Source: Parasponia andersonii (lineage: Eukaryota; Streptophyta; Magnoliopsida; Rosales; Cannabaceae). Taken from it: a stretch of DNA of 64,000 nucleotides. The notes under the pieces were generated by a model. The model ran no database searches, was not told the DNA's origin, and was given only the letters and a program-made list of their open reading frames with translations. The position numbers were made by a program, and so were the translations under genes. The stretch spans positions 1-64,000 of the forward strand of contig JXTB01000230.1 in NCBI GenBank assembly GCA_002914805.1. Direction: 5' to 3'. Of the stretch, positions 46,580 through 59,100 are shown in pieces (positions within the stretch are counted from its first letter, which is position 1; each line of letters begins with the position of its first letter).

Positions 46580-47990
46580 GATCAATGCTATATTTTCATT
46601 CATATTCTAAAACTTGAATGTGTACAACATATATAAACATATATAGAGTGTGAATAAGACACAACGTCCTTAAAATATGAATCTAAAAAACCAGGAGGAA
46701 CAATCCCCCTAATACATGGAAAAACAACTTACTTTAATATTCCTCCTTAAGTTGGTGCACATGCCCAATTTGTCTAAAAAATTTGAGAACATTTTCCTTG
46801 AGACTGTTTTGGTGAGGATATTAGCTAGTTAATCTTTTGAACATTTTCCTTGAGACTGTTTTGGTGAGGATATTAGCTAGTTAATCTTTTAATCGTATCC
46901 TAGGTAACTCCATAATATTACCATCCAAGTTCTCTTTTATAAAGAATCTGTCCACTTCAACATGTATAGTACGATCATATCGCACTAGATTATAGGGATA
47001 ACCTAAATTATATAATAGGAGTCTTAGCCATACCTCTAAATTCTGCTTCCGCACTTGAATAAGTCAAAAATTTTGTTTTTTGCTCCTCAATGTCACAAGA
47101 TTACCTCCTACAAACATAAAATAACCAGAAGTTGATCGCCTATCATCTAGAAAACCAATCTAGTCGACATCAGTACATACTTTTATGTTTAGATAATCTA
47201 GGTTTTTGTGAACAATATACATTTTCCTAGGACAAGCTTCAAATATCTCAAAATATGTGAGAATATATTCATGTGTTATTCTCTAGGATTATGCATAAAC
47301 TGATTAACAATACTCAAAGCATAAGCTAAATTTGGTCTTGTATGCGATAAGTACATTAATCTTCCTATAAGCCTATCAGCTGGGACATGGTTAGACTCAA
47401 TACATAATTTTAAATCTTCTTCTACTGGTGAATCAACTAGTTGATATGTTAACATACTAGTCTCTTGTAATATATCTAAGGCATTTTTTTCGGGATAGAA
47501 ATATTCCTTTATTAAATTAGGATACTTCAATTCCAAGAAAGTATTTTAGAGGGCCTAGACCTTTTATTTCAAATTCTTTGGACAAATATTTCTATACAGC
47601 CTTTCTTTCTTCATGATCATTACTTGTAACCACCATATCATCAACTTATATAATGCGTGCAGTAATCTTACCCTCTCGATTTTTTAGGAAGAGAGTATGA
47701 TGTGAATTTCTTTGATGGTAACCGAATGCTATCATGGACCTTATGAACTTTTTAAACCATGCTCTTGGAGATTGCTTTAAACTGTACAACGATTTTTTTA
47801 ACTTGCATATCTTTCAGTCGTGTTTGTCGGGTATCATGCATCTTGGCAGGAGATATATGTAAACTTCTTCAAATAATTCACCATATAGAAAAGCATTCTT
47901 TACATCGAATTGTTGTAAGGGATAATAACAAAAATAGATTTTGATAAAATACTCGATATATCCTTTTAATTTTTGTAAATTACAAAAATA
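46580..47990 (-). pseudogene. Second copia fragment: reverse transcriptase end, RNase H, 3' flank
   Basis: On the minus strand from about 47900: KKSLYSLKQSPRAWF, a VDDMVVTSNDHEE box with a stop where the YVDD Tyr is expected, then EFEIKGLGPLKYFLGIE. The block 47536-47276 has YQLVDSPVEEDLKL, PADRLIGRLMYLSHTRPNLA and SIVNQFMHNPRE. RNase H follows near 47160-47040 with GFLDDRRSTSGYFMFVGGNL and SAEAEFRGMA. A purine-rich CTTAAGGAGGAATAT (complement of about 46740-46754) could be its polypurine tract. Contains a 52-bp tandem duplication. Many stops; both ends truncated. Confidence 0.8.
46787..46890. repeat. Exact 52-bp tandem duplication in the copia RNase H 3' part
   Basis: The 52-bp segment beginning GAACATTTTCCTTGAGACTG at 46787-46838 is repeated head to tail at 46839-46890 without a visible mismatch. 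The identity suggests a recent event or a collapsed or expanded assembly join. Confidence 0.93.
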
Positions 47991-48098
47991 TCTCTTCTGA
48001 TTGGCAAATTAATACAAAATTTACCCTTATAGCTTACGTCAAAATTAACAAATAAAATGTCAAAATTATCCTCACCCTTTCTAGACTCTAGAGCATTT

Positions 48099-48751
48099 TG
48101 TCACGACCCTAGCCTCAAACTAAATAATCGTGGGACACTTAGCACAATCCGTCGTACTAAGTCAGCCTACCAATACTCAAGAAAAGGACTTAGAGTAAGC
48201 TTTGAGACAAAGTAGTAAGGATAAGAGAGTTTGAGGGAAAGAATGCTTTGTATTACTCTTAGAATACTTACAACTCTCATAAATGAGATTTGTGTATAAA
48301 TGAACCCAATGGGTCCTTTATATAGGCAAAGGCTAAACCAACCAAGGGTTATAATCGTACCAAGTAGCACGATCTTACAAAGGGTCTAGAATATTCTCAA
48401 ATAAAGTTACAATATCTACAAAGATATTTACATAGAAAAATCTAGAACAAGCATGGTCTAGATCCTTCTAAGAGGTTCACCCACTATCTTGGCTCTTTCA
48501 AGTCATTCTAGGAGGTTCTAGGACCCTCCAACCCATCTAGCACTATCTGACCTTGTTTAGAGCCTTCTAGAACTTAGTAGCACCATCTAGAATTTTTTAG
48601 TATGGCCAAGACCTCTCTTGATCATTCTAGAAGTGTCTATCATGTTCTAGGGCCTTCCTCAATCCTTTTAGGTGAGCAGTATATATAGAAGACCTTAGAA
48701 CCATGAGCAACAATATTTGGATTCAGGAAGCCAAATGAGCGGGGTGTAACA
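48099..48751 (-). repeat. Chromovirus 3' LTR (653 bp)
   Basis: Paired with 53397-53767. It contains a CTTTATATAGG block near 48315-48326, a likely TATA signal on the element strand, present in both LTRs. Left flank CATTT (48094-48098) is the expected duplication half. Confidence 0.87.
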
Positions 48752-48784
48752 CCCTCCTCCACTCAAGTTCGCGACATCCCCATC

Positions 48785-49391
48785 ACACCATCGACTTTGA
48801 ACCGCTCTATATGGTTTTTGAATTGCTACAAGGTATCCTTATACTCCTAGCTAGCCTCGGCCTCGGGCAAATTCTTCTATTTCACTAGGTATTCTCGATA
48901 ATTAGGAACACCACGTCGATGGATCAAGCAATCAGTCAAAATACACTCTACCTCCTTATCAAAAGAAGTTACCACTGCAGTAGGAGCCCTTTTGGATTCG
49001 CTCCTTGAAAGATCTCCCTCATTTCTATGGTAGGGTTTTAGCATGCTAACTTGGAAGATAGGAAAATCTTTAATTTGGCAAGAAGTTGAAGCTCAAAAAA
49101 GACCTTACCTATGCACTTGAGTATCGGAAATGAACCCACATATTTGTGCACCAACCCTTTATGCACCTTCCTTAAGGTTTTGAATTGTTGGGACAACAGC
49201 TTGACAATGACTAAATCCCCCTCTTGGTACTCAATGTGCCTCCTCTTTTTGTTGGCCCACTTCTTCATTTTTTTAGAAGTTTTGTTCAAGTAGACCTTAT
49301 CCAACTCCACTTGTCCATGCCATGCCTTAGCAAACTTGAATGTTGTAGGACTCTTTCCACCATAACTTGTCGCTAAGGCATGTAAGATCAT
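48785..49391 (-). pseudogene. Chromovirus integrase C terminus and chromodomain, with three Trp-to-stop changes
   Basis: The block 49391-49038 has SYGGKSPTTFKFAKAWHGQ, MKKWANKKRRHIEYQEGDLV and KYVGSFPILKCIGKVFFELQ, the integrase C-terminal region. Beyond it, 49030-48790 reads HRRGVPNYREYLVK, stop, KNLPEAEAS, stop, EYKDTL, stop, QFKNHIERF. The stops are TAG at 48877-48879, 48847-48849 and 48826-48828 (minus strand). The first two are where chromodomains carry Trp, and the third is probably a former Trp. Chromodomains target integration by binding modified histones. Confidence 0.85.
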
Positions 49392-49399
49392 AGGTTATT

Positions 49400-49973
49400 G
49401 ATCCATGACTATCTCGAAGGGACTCTTGCCCGTAGACTCGCTCCTCTGGAGGTTAAAGGAGAATTGAGCTACATGAAATAATTTTGTCTAATCTTTTTGA
49501 TTAGCACTCACAAAATGCCTCAAATATAGCTCCAACAAGGCATTCACCCTTTCTGTCTGGCCATTGCTTTGGGGGTGAAAACTAGTAGAAAAGTTTAAGT
49601 CTGAACCCATTAACTTGAACGATTCTGTCCAAAACCTTCCAATGAATCAGAGGTCACGATCACTTATGATGTTTGATGGGAGTCCCCAAAGCTTCATGAT
49701 ATGCTTCATAAAGTGCTATGCGGTCTCATTGGTGGGATAATCAGATAAAACAGGTATAAAGATTGCATACTTGCTGAAGCGATCCACCACCACTATAACA
49801 CTGCCAAAGCCCTCTGACTTAGCCAGGCTAGTGATTAAATCCATAGAAACACTCTCCAATGGACTCTCAGGAATAGGGAGAGGTTCCAACAATCTGCCCG
49901 GTGATTGTTATCCCACCTTGTCTTGTTGACACACAAGAAAAGTTTATACATAGGCCTCAACATCATCCCTTAG
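49400..49973 (-). pseudogene. Chromovirus integrase core (decayed)
   Basis: Minus-strand fragments: CQQDKVG, PLPIPESPLESVSMDLIT (first catalytic Asp in SMDLIT), FGSVIVVVDRFSKYAIFIP, LWGLPSNIISDRDL (second Asp), and SFHPQSNGQTERVN (the Glu). All three catalytic acids seem kept, but several TAG stops interrupt the frame. Confidence 0.83.
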
Positions 49974-50444
49974 TTAAGGCCAATAGTAGATAGATTTGAT
50001 AAGAGAAAGAGTGCGTTTCTGACCTGGGTGACCGGCCCACAAGGAATCATGGCACTCTTTGATAAGTTCTTTTCTTAAGCTCCCCCACTTAGGCATATAG
50101 AGTCGATTGCCTTTGGCATAGAAAAGTCCGTTGCTCAGCCAAAAATGTCTTGTCTTTTCTTCTGTCACTAGGGGCAGTAGGCTCTTTGCAAGAATATCGT
50201 GTTCTAGTCCTTCCTTGATTTTCTCTATCAAGGTACTATCAGGCCTGCTTAAGGTGGCTAGCTCCGCCTTTCTGCTTAAGGCATCTGCCACCACATTGGC
50301 CTTCCCGGGCTTGTATTCAAGCTTGTAATCGAATTCTGCTAAGAAGTCTTGCCACCGAGCTTGCTTGATAATCAACTTTTTCTGAGTTTGAAAGTAGCTT
50401 GTGGCTACGTTGTCGGTCATGATCGTGAAGTGAGTACCCAACAA
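49974..50444 (-). pseudogene. Chromovirus RNase H end and integrase zinc-binding domain
   Basis: An open block of 156 codons. It begins GTHFTIMTDNVATSYFQTQK, then ARWQDFLAEFDYKLEYKPGK and ANVVADALSRK, the typical end of gypsy RNase H (ADALSR). It ends with ECHDSLWAGHPGQKRTLSLI and YYWP, the H-H-C-C zinc region that precedes integrase. The best conserved piece of this element. Confidence 0.88.
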
Positions 50445-50479
50445 GTAGTGTCACCACAACCTTAGGCAATGGATGACAG

Positions 50480-51726
50480 CAGTCACCTCTTTTTCTTGCA
50501 CCGTGTAGTGTCTCTCGGTGTTATTAAGCTTGCGGCTTTCATAAGCAATTGGATGCCCTTCTTGTATTAGTACTCAAAGTCGGAGGCATCCGTGTGAAGC
50601 TTATATGTCTTTGAGTGATCGGGTAAGCTGAGAACTGGCTCTTTGCTTACCGCCTTCTTCAAGTCTTCGAATGAAACTTGACACTCAAGTGTCTACTCCC
50701 AAGACTTGTTCTTCTTGAGCAGGTTAGTAAGTGGCACTGCCCTTACTGAGTAGGACTTGATGAACCGTCTATAGTAGTTCACAAGTCCGAGGAAAAACCT
50801 TAATTCTGACACCTTAGTAGACGGTTCCCACTCTTGGATGGCTTACACCTTGGCTTCATCCATTATCTTATGCCCTAAGAACATCACTTCCTCTTGGGCG
50901 AATGAGCACTTTTCTTTCTTGATGAACAGTTGGTTTTCTCTCAAGACCTCAAATACCTTCCTCAAATATTCTAGGTGCTCTTCCATGGTGTTGCTATAGA
51001 TGACTGTATCATCAAGATAGACTACCACAAACTGATCGAGGTAGGGATGGAATAACTTATTCATGAGAGTGCAAAAGGTAGCAGGTGCATTGGTAAGACC
51101 AAATGGCATGACTAGGAACTCATAAGCACTATACCTTGTCACATACGTAGTTTTAGACTCATCTCCATTTGCTATGCGCACTTAATAGTACCCCGAGCAT
51201 AGATCAAGTTTTAAGAAGTATTTAGCATTCCCAAGTTGATCGAACAAGTCGGCAATAAGCGAGATGGGGTACTTATTCTTCACTGTCACCTTATTAAGAG
51301 CCCGGTAATCAATGCATATCCTTAGTGAGCTATCTTTCTTCTTCTGGAACACACTGGGGTACCAAAAGGAGCTTTGAAGGGCCTGATGAAACCTGCATCA
51401 AGTAACTCCTTTAGCTATTTCCGGAGTTCTGCTAACTCTGGAGGGGCCATTCGATAGGGACTCATCGCAGGTGGCCTCGTGCCTAGCTCAAGCTTGATTT
51501 CATGATCCACCTCCCTCCTAGGTGGAAGTTTCTTGGGCGGGGCATCAGGCATCACATCTTGGAATTCATCCAAGACAGTTTGCACCTCCATGAACAGGTT
51601 ACCTTGAGGTTCTAACTCTTTATTATCGTGCTCTTTTAGGATGGCCAAGTAACTCCCCTCCTCCTTCTCAAGCCTTTCTTGAATTGAAGTGCAGAGAGTA
51701 CTTTGTTTCCTGCTTTTGTGGACCAC
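50480..51726 (-). pseudogene. Chromovirus reverse transcriptase (decayed)
   Basis: N-terminal block 51726-51415: VLDEFQDVMPDAPPKKLPPR, VDHEIKLELGTRPPAMSPYR and MAPPELAELRK. The block 51181-50843 has TRYSAYEFLVMPFGLTNAPA, then QFVVVYLDDTVIYS with the catalytic YLDD, EEHLEYLRKVFEVL and MFLGHKIMDE. Downstream (about 50830-50480) are the connection fragments before RNase H. Stops and frame changes separate the blocks. Confidence 0.88.
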
Positions 51727-52076
51727 TCCGTTGGTACGACATAAGCCTTTTCACCATCCATGATGCACATAGAGTTGGCAAAAGGAACAGGGAATGCCCG
51801 CATTGCATCAAGGAACTCCAAACAAAACACCATCATAAAATCATCCATTGGCACCACTGATAAGTCAAGTTGGTCAGCCCATGCACCTAGGCTAGCCTTA
51901 ACATCATGAGCAACCTCATGGATGGGGCATGCTACTGAGTTTACTGCCTTAAGAGAGCCTCCTTCATTGAACACCATCAAGCCTAACCACCTAGCTTCCT
52001 CAACAGAGACGAAGTTTTGGAATGCACCCGTGTCAACTAAGGCTTTAGTGACTTTGCCATTGATTATTGTATCCAC
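51636..52076 (-). pseudogene. Chromovirus aspartic protease region
   Basis: An open block of 146 codons with VTKALVDTGAFQNFVSVEEA near its start; LVDTGA is the retroviral-type aspartic protease active site. Further blocks LDLSVVPMDDFMMVFCLEFL fit the gypsy protease fold. The frame continues into a basic linker and is then replaced by the RT frame. Confidence 0.83.
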
Positions 52077-52189
52077 AAAAGTAGGCCCTTAGCTTGTGAC
52101 TTAGGGGCCGATTGCAAGGCGTTAAGGAGTTGCAATGAACCAACACGTGCCACCGTCCTCCCTATCACCTCCTTCTTGGCTTGGCTCAG

Positions 52190-53358
52190 AGGCAATTAAG
52201 GCATTGAGAGCTTTCTTCTTTGGACACTCGCAAGCCTAATATGGCCATCACAAAGGAAGCACTTGACTCTTGGTTTGGAAAAGTCACAGTCTTCCTTCTC
52301 TTTGCCCTTGTCTTTGTGCCTGTAGGAGGAACTATCTTTGTTCAATTTTCCTCTTTTTATTTGCACTCCCCCATTCTTTGCTCCACCACCCTTCTTTTCT
52401 TTGGCCTTAGAAGGGTCTTTGTCGGTAGAGTAATCAACAAGGCTCTCAGCTACCGCAATAGTATCGGCCAAGTCCTGGACTCTACGTGCTTGAGCTCTAA
52501 CTTGGCCCAGTTCTGAAGACTATCCACGAACAAGAATACGACATTTTTATCTGAAGTGTTAGGAACTTCGAGCAAGAGTGTGGTAAACTCTTTCACGTAG
52601 TCTCTAATACTACTTGATTGTTTGAGATGATGAAGACGGCCTCTCGCCTCCTCTTCGTTATTCTGGGAGAAGAATTGCTTTTTTAGCTCCTTTTCGAAGT
52701 CATCAAAGGTGGCTATAGTGCATACCCCTCTTTGCATCTCCTCGTGTCTCCGCCTCCACCATAGCATGGCAGTATCGGTTAGATACAAAGCAGCATTACG
52801 AATTTTACCGGTATCCTCCGTCATATCGGCGACCTCAAAGTATTGTGCGAGTCCCTATAGGAAGTTCTCAACTTCCCTAGCATTGCGAGTACCATTGAAA
52901 GTCTTTGGTAGGTACCTCAACCTTCCTTACCTCAATGGTTGTTGTGGCGGTCACTCCCATGGCCACCGTTCGCTTGCATAAAGTAAGATCACCACCCATC
53001 TCATCTACTCTAAGTAAAACATTAGTGAGTTCTCTTTGAAAGAGATCTTGTACCTTGGCAATCTCTGAATGAAAGGACTAGATCATACGCCTTATGTCAA
53101 CCTTTAGCCCACCAAGCACATCTTTGATGCCGCTGTGGATCTCTACATCCTCGGTCTCTAAACCGTCGTAACGGCCATCTGGATCGTCTATATGCTCTCC
53201 CAACATGCCCAAGTTGGACTCTAGTCGGGACACTCTAACCTCTAACTAGTCACTATATCCCTCGACTTGCCGCTGGTAGCACCTTTCTTCCCTTCGTTGC
53301 ACCCATGTTCAGAAGCACCAACTTCGACAGGGTCGGGAGTTGTAGCCATGGTCTTCAT
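52190..53358 (-). pseudogene. Chromovirus gag (decayed)
   Basis: The likely start is the ATG at 53358 (MKTMATTPDPVEVG). Frames shift several times. The capsid region at 52824-52450 contains IRNAALYLTDTAMLWWRRR, FDDFEKELKKQFF, ARGRLHHLKQSSSIRDYVKE and FTTLLLEVP, the retrotransposon gag domain. A lysine-rich linker and a zinc knuckle beginning CFLCDGH near 52260 follow, damaged by a frameshift. Gag and pol are on the same strand in the order normal for gypsy elements. Confidence 0.82.
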
Positions 53359-53396
53359 ATGGACAATGGAACCACCAAGATAAAATGAGCAACCAA

Positions 53397-53767
53397 GCAA
53401 CCTTAGCCTCAAACTAGACAATCATACAACACTTAGCACAATCCATCGCACTAAGTCAGTCTACCAACACTCAAGAAAGAGACTTAGAGTTAGCTTTGAG
53501 ATAAAGTGATAAGGATAAGAGAGTTTGAGGGAAAGAATACTTTGTATTACTCTTAGAATATTACAACTCTCATAAATGAAACTTGTGTACAAATGAATCC
53601 AAGGGGTCCTTTATATAGGCAAAGCCTAAACCAACTAAGGGTTATGATCGTGCGAAGTAGTATGATCTTACAAAGGGTCTAGAATATTTTCAAATAAAGT
53701 TACAATATCTACAAAGATATTTACATAGAGAAATCTAGAACAAGCATGGTCTAGATTCTTCTAAGAG
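53397..53767 (-). repeat. Chromovirus 5' LTR, truncated
   Basis: Matches 48109-48486 of the other LTR and then stops at CACC|GTCAAAATTAC. The missing part is the upstream (promoter) end of this LTR on the element strand. The left flank of the element (about 48033 and 48052) also contains GTCAAAATTA, so a deletion between short repeats may have removed it. Confidence 0.8.
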
Positions 53768-54047
53768 GTTCATCCACCGTCAAAATTACTATATTAAGGG
53801 TAAAATTGCTATTTAAAATAAATCAGTTTTCTTTGCTTCATATATACTAAACAATTATAGAAAAAAGATATTTTCTTTTTCATCCTATACATTTTTTCTC
53901 TCTTCTTTTTTTTTTTCCCAATTCCCTCTCATTTTCTTTCTTCTCTATCAAATATAGCCTAAATAGTTAAGACATTATATTATGAATACATTTCTTGTTC
54001 TTGGTCATCATCAAATAGCTAGAAACTAGTCATGATCAGGCCAATGC

Positions 54048-56167
54048 TGTCATGACCGGAAATCCAAAACCATGACTTTTAGTAATTTTAGGTTGAAACA
54101 GTGATAAATAGTAAATTTTTACAAAATTCCAGCAAATTTAATATTTAAAATTTTAAATTTTAGTCCTCGAAAGCAAGTAAAATTTAAAAGTAAAAATCCT
54201 CTCATAACTTTTAATTTTTCTAGAAAATATATATTTAATATTTAGAGGAATTCCATTCAATTTATTTGGAAACTTTTCATTTAAAATCATGAAGTTCAAT
54301 AAAATGAATCTAATGTCAAAAAATTTACATAAAATCATTTGTATTTCTAAGAGCTCAATTTATGAGCAATATTTTTCCTCATACATCCATTTAGTAAATA
54401 TACTACTATTAGCTAAATAAATTTGACATAGAAAAGAGAACATGATAGAGAGTACAAACCAACCAATGAAGAGGATTGGAACTACATGTATAATGCCAAG
54501 CATACTTGTCAAGCCCCCACAACAATTACTATAAAATAAATCAATACCTGAAAGTGGGAGGAAGTAGGGGATGAGCAAATAAATGTTCAGTAGAGACTCA
54601 GTTACTTTTTTGTATGGATGCAATTTTATCAAATCTGCGTGGTTAATATGTTTTCAAAATTATATTTATAAACCAAGTTTATAAAATAATTATTCTCCAT
54701 AATAATTATATGCTCAAAATAAAAACCAAATATTTCAAGATTTTACATATATAAATCAACCTATCCCATGAGCTCACATCCTCTCATCACGAACTGCAAT
54801 GACTCGTATTACGTGTACTAAATATTCTCTACTTGATACCTATCCTAAAAAACCGTAAGGACACTCATGTGTTTAAGTCTACCGAACTGGAGGGGCAACT
54901 GAATCCTTAAGCCTACCGAATGGGAATAATTAGAAAACTCCGCATATGATCATACATCGAGGATGGGTATACTAGTCTACCTACTACAATAATATAATGC
55001 CTAAGATGTCTCTCATGTATGATCATATGGTATATACAATATATAACAAGATACATGCAATAACCATGCAAAATACAATCAAACAATGCTTTAAAACTCC
55101 ACTTGATATTATCCTGGAATTTACTATACCTTGGGCATCAAATCAGCTGAATCTCCCCAAAATCATGATTTTATAAATATATATAGAAGTCATATAGTCC
55201 AATTCCAGAATAATCAACGATTTTTCTAATAATTCATTAAAAATGTCTTTTTATTTACGATTTTCATAAATAAGTTTTAATGCAATTAAAATCTAACATA
55301 GATATAAAAATCAAGTAATTAAACCCCTACCTCAATCGAAAATACAAGTAACATTACAGTGCTATGGAGGATGTCTCGCATTGTTTCGGAGGGACAAGCG
55401 TCGTTTTCAAACCTTTGATCAATAGATTTAAAAATTTGATTTTCCAACAAGACCTCGAATGGAGAAATGAATATCTCCATTGAATTCCTAGCACCCAATT
55501 TAACTAGGTTAGATATATGGCTTGACCAATTTAGGCTCAGGTCGAAACCCAACACCGTGACACACAAAATTAGACAAATTTGAACCATTAGATTTTATTT
55601 TTCGTACCCATCACCAAACATATTCAATATATATATATATATATATACTGAACTTCTTGTTTTCACGAGTACATCAAAATATGAAATTTATTTTATGATC
55701 TAACGGTCAGATTAGAAAATTCTAATACAAAACTAAAAATAACACAAAATTCTCAAAATGGCAAAAATCAATCCGAGCAAAGTTAAGTCGAGATATATAT
55801 ACCATAATGATCCTTGTGTCGAGACGAATCTGGGCAGCCTAAGTTTGCGGCTTGAAGTCACCGGAATTGAAATCTTCCCACGGGCATTTTTCGCATTTTT
55901 CCAGCAAAATGGTGGTTCGGCGGCTTAGAGGTAGCAGTTGGAGTTTCGTGGTGAGGTAGCGAGCTGATCTGGGTAGTTGGTGTTGGTCACTAATGTCTAG
56001 AGGAGCTCGTGCAGTGGCTCGTATAGTGAAGGGGTGGCTGCGTTGCTTCAGCCGAGGGAGAAAGGGAGAGAGAAAAGGAAAAAAAGGAAAGAAAGAGAGT
56101 GTTTTTTTAAATTTTAAATTTTTGGGTCCCACCACTACTATATTAAAAAAATTCGTGGGGTTTCACA
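54048..56167 (-). repeat. Family A 3' LTR (minus-strand copy)
   Basis: Begins TGTCATGACCGG on the plus strand and ends GGGGTTTCACA. Contains the small ORF-like segments 55319-55588 and 55839-56135, which recur in diverged form in the other LTR and have no known domain. Confidence 0.88.
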
Positions 56168-59100
56168 CCTTTCCCTCTTTAAAGAATTTTGCTCCAAAAT
56201 TCAAACACGATCGGGAGTAAAGTGAAATGGTAAAGATTTACGGTAAGAAAGAGAGTGAACACTTCAACATATTATTATAAATATCGAACCAAATACTAGG
56301 TAAATTAAGAAGTACATAACATAACTTTGCGCTGATTTAGAATCCTGTTAATACGCTAATGTCACACAAAGGTATGTGATAGAGGTATACATAAAGAGAC
56401 AGACAATCGCAAGATGAATCACAGGTAGGTGCAAAGCCTCAGCACACGAGATTAGAAACGTTAACCCCAAATTGGTAATTAATCACAGAAATAGTAACAT
56501 TAACCAAGAACATGAGTCAAAAATATAAGACTTCTATCACAGACACCAAATAAGTCTAACAGATTAAATATCAAGTACATACAATACCACTCCCAGATCA
56601 TACCAAATGAATAACACACTGGGATGATTCCATTTATTTGCAGTTAAACTTGGTCTTAAACAATCATTGAGTCCAAAGACTCTAACAAGATTCTCGTCAA
56701 CATAAGATTGCACCTTAATATGGTTTTGAAATAGAAAACAACTTTATTTGTGTTACACTAAACACAAGATAGACGAGTTTAGTAATCAAAACAACAACAA
56801 GAGTATAATGATATAAGTTATTACCGTTCCCATAATGAGCGTGTAATAACCACGTACACAAATATTTCTAGTCAAGAACAAGACTAGAACTTCTATAAAA
56901 ATAAATCATCATCACAGAAGTACATTGAACAACAAATACCACTAACTAAATTACTGTAATCTAAGCATATAAAATGCAAGTATCCACATAATAAATATTG
57001 TCTAAAGTCTTCCTAATTCTTTTTCCTAAGGTAATATCATACCATAATAACCTATACCACAATTAAATCTAGAGACTCTCAAAGTCTCTTTGCCCAACAT
57101 AGGATTATAACAATAATCCAGATCATCACTTACCTTTAAAAACTTTCCAATTCTTTGGTATAAGAGAAAGTCATATAGAAATGACTCAATACCTAATAAA
57201 CAAATAAAATTATTAAAATACTGTAATGCCTCAGAAATAGGATTCCAATGGAATAGGTTGTCTCTGCAGCGACATTTGTCTCTAATCTAACCGTATTTCA
57301 TTTTTAAATCAAAAATAGTTTTGAAAACATGTAGCACAAATATCAAAGGTGTATAGAAATACTACACTAGTTTACAATAAGATTTCATCTTGACCATTGG
57401 CAAATCAAATCTGAACTTTAAGTATTCTTTTTGAAAATTTAATGATAGAGTTCAATAACTCTCAATATAGACTCATAAGTAAAATGATCCTTATATCATC
57501 AATTATATTACCATAATGATGCTTGGATTCAAATTAAATCAAGTAATGAGTCACAAACTAAACTCAATACCAACTAATCCACAATAGATTTTAATCAGAT
57601 TCTCCAAAACTGCCAGAAGTCAATATAAGCAAAGTACCTCAAATAGTACTCACTCAATAATACTAAGAGGAACTACATCGATAAGATTGAATCTTATCAT
57701 CATTAGTCAATCAGTTTGATATTTAGAACTCTAATTCCATTTACTAAGATAAGTAAATAGGACAAGAAGACATTTTTTTTTTCCGCTTGATAGATAGTTT
57801 ATTAATTAGACTATCAAGTACTTAAAACATATCAATTTTTCTTAAATTATAGTTAAACATAATAGAATTTTTCTTAAAATTTCAAATCTTTTTCCAAAGT
57901 TTCAAACACATATATCTATGAGATTCAAAAGCATGTCTTCTTTTTGTTAAAAAATAATATTATGCAAATAATTTTCTATAGTTATTATTAATGAAAAATT
58001 TTAAGTAATACACTAGTGAGGCTTTCTTTAGGTTTCATGACTTTGAAATACCACAGTCTGATAATTTTATTAAAAACGGTTTTAAAAGTCATTTTGACAA
58101 TAGGAAGAACCTATAAAACATTTTAGAAAATAATTGAGTGTGTCAAGTGTAAATTTAATTTAAAATTTTTTTTTACCTCACTCAACTAGTCAAGCATATT
58201 ATTTCATAGCTCTTGTTTATTTGAAAATCTAAGTTTCAGAAATCATATAGTTAAAATTTTTATTTTAAAGAAGATACCAGATATCATTATGCATTATCTA
58301 AGTTTCTCTAAAACTTAGGTATTCAAAACCAATATATATATTTTTCAAATTCTCAAATGCAAAGTCATCCCAAGCCTCCAACACGAGGAGTTCTTAATAT
58401 TTAGAAAATTAAGTTAAAACAAATTACACAAGTATCTAATTATCCAATTGAGGCAAACAATACAAAGTTAATCCAACTTGATTTACTTATCCAATGAACA
58501 AGATATTTATTAAATATAAATGATTCGACAATTCCAATGAACAACAACATCACATATTCATCATTAAATAAACCACTTATATAATGTAAAGCATGGAAGA
58601 ATTAGTAAATCCAGGCAATAAGGCAAATAAGGTCATAATAATAAAATTTCATAAATTTCCAAAATAAGTTTTCAAAATATAAAATTTCTCCACTTATATA
58701 AGGTTCAAAATAAGTTCGCATAACAAAATTTTTACTTAACAAAATTCTTACAACAAGATATTATATATTTGACTTTTATAAATATATACACAAGCTTTTA
58801 AAAATTTATATGCATACTACATTAAATCACACTGATGATTTCTTTTAAAAAAAATTCAAACTTTTGCCAAAAGTTACCACATAAATTTTGCCATAAACAT
58901 TATTTTTCAAATCAATTTTCTAAAGCTTCCTTTAGATTCAAAATCATGTGATAGCAGAAACTAGGTAATTTTTTTAATAATCGCATATAATATATTCAAA
59001 ACTAGTTTTAAATTAACACTACTAAATTTACAATGAGACTTTATTAGTACTACAATTAGTTTTAAGTGAATCAGTTATTCAAATTTTATAACGCTGGTAA

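Larger units (their letters stand above)
48099..53767 (-). mobile_element. Ty3-gypsy chromovirus, minus strand, decayed
   Basis: LTRs at 48099-48751 (3' LTR, complete) and about 53397-53767 (5' LTR, truncated) flank gag, protease, reverse transcriptase, RNase H, integrase and a chromodomain in gypsy order. The 3' LTR runs TGTCACGACC...GTGTAACA on the plus strand; the polypurine tract GTGGAGGAGGG (complement of 48752-48762) precedes it on the element strand. The C-terminal chromodomain marks the chromovirus branch. The 5' LTR lacks the counterpart of about 48486-48751, so no target duplication can be shown. Numerous stops, many at Trp positions, make it inactive. Confidence 0.9.

Noticed and set aside
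55839..56220. ORFs of 75-98 codons at the end of the family A LTR
   Set aside because: The other LTR (62151-62487) has diverged, frame-shifted counterparts, so there is no sign of selection for coding.
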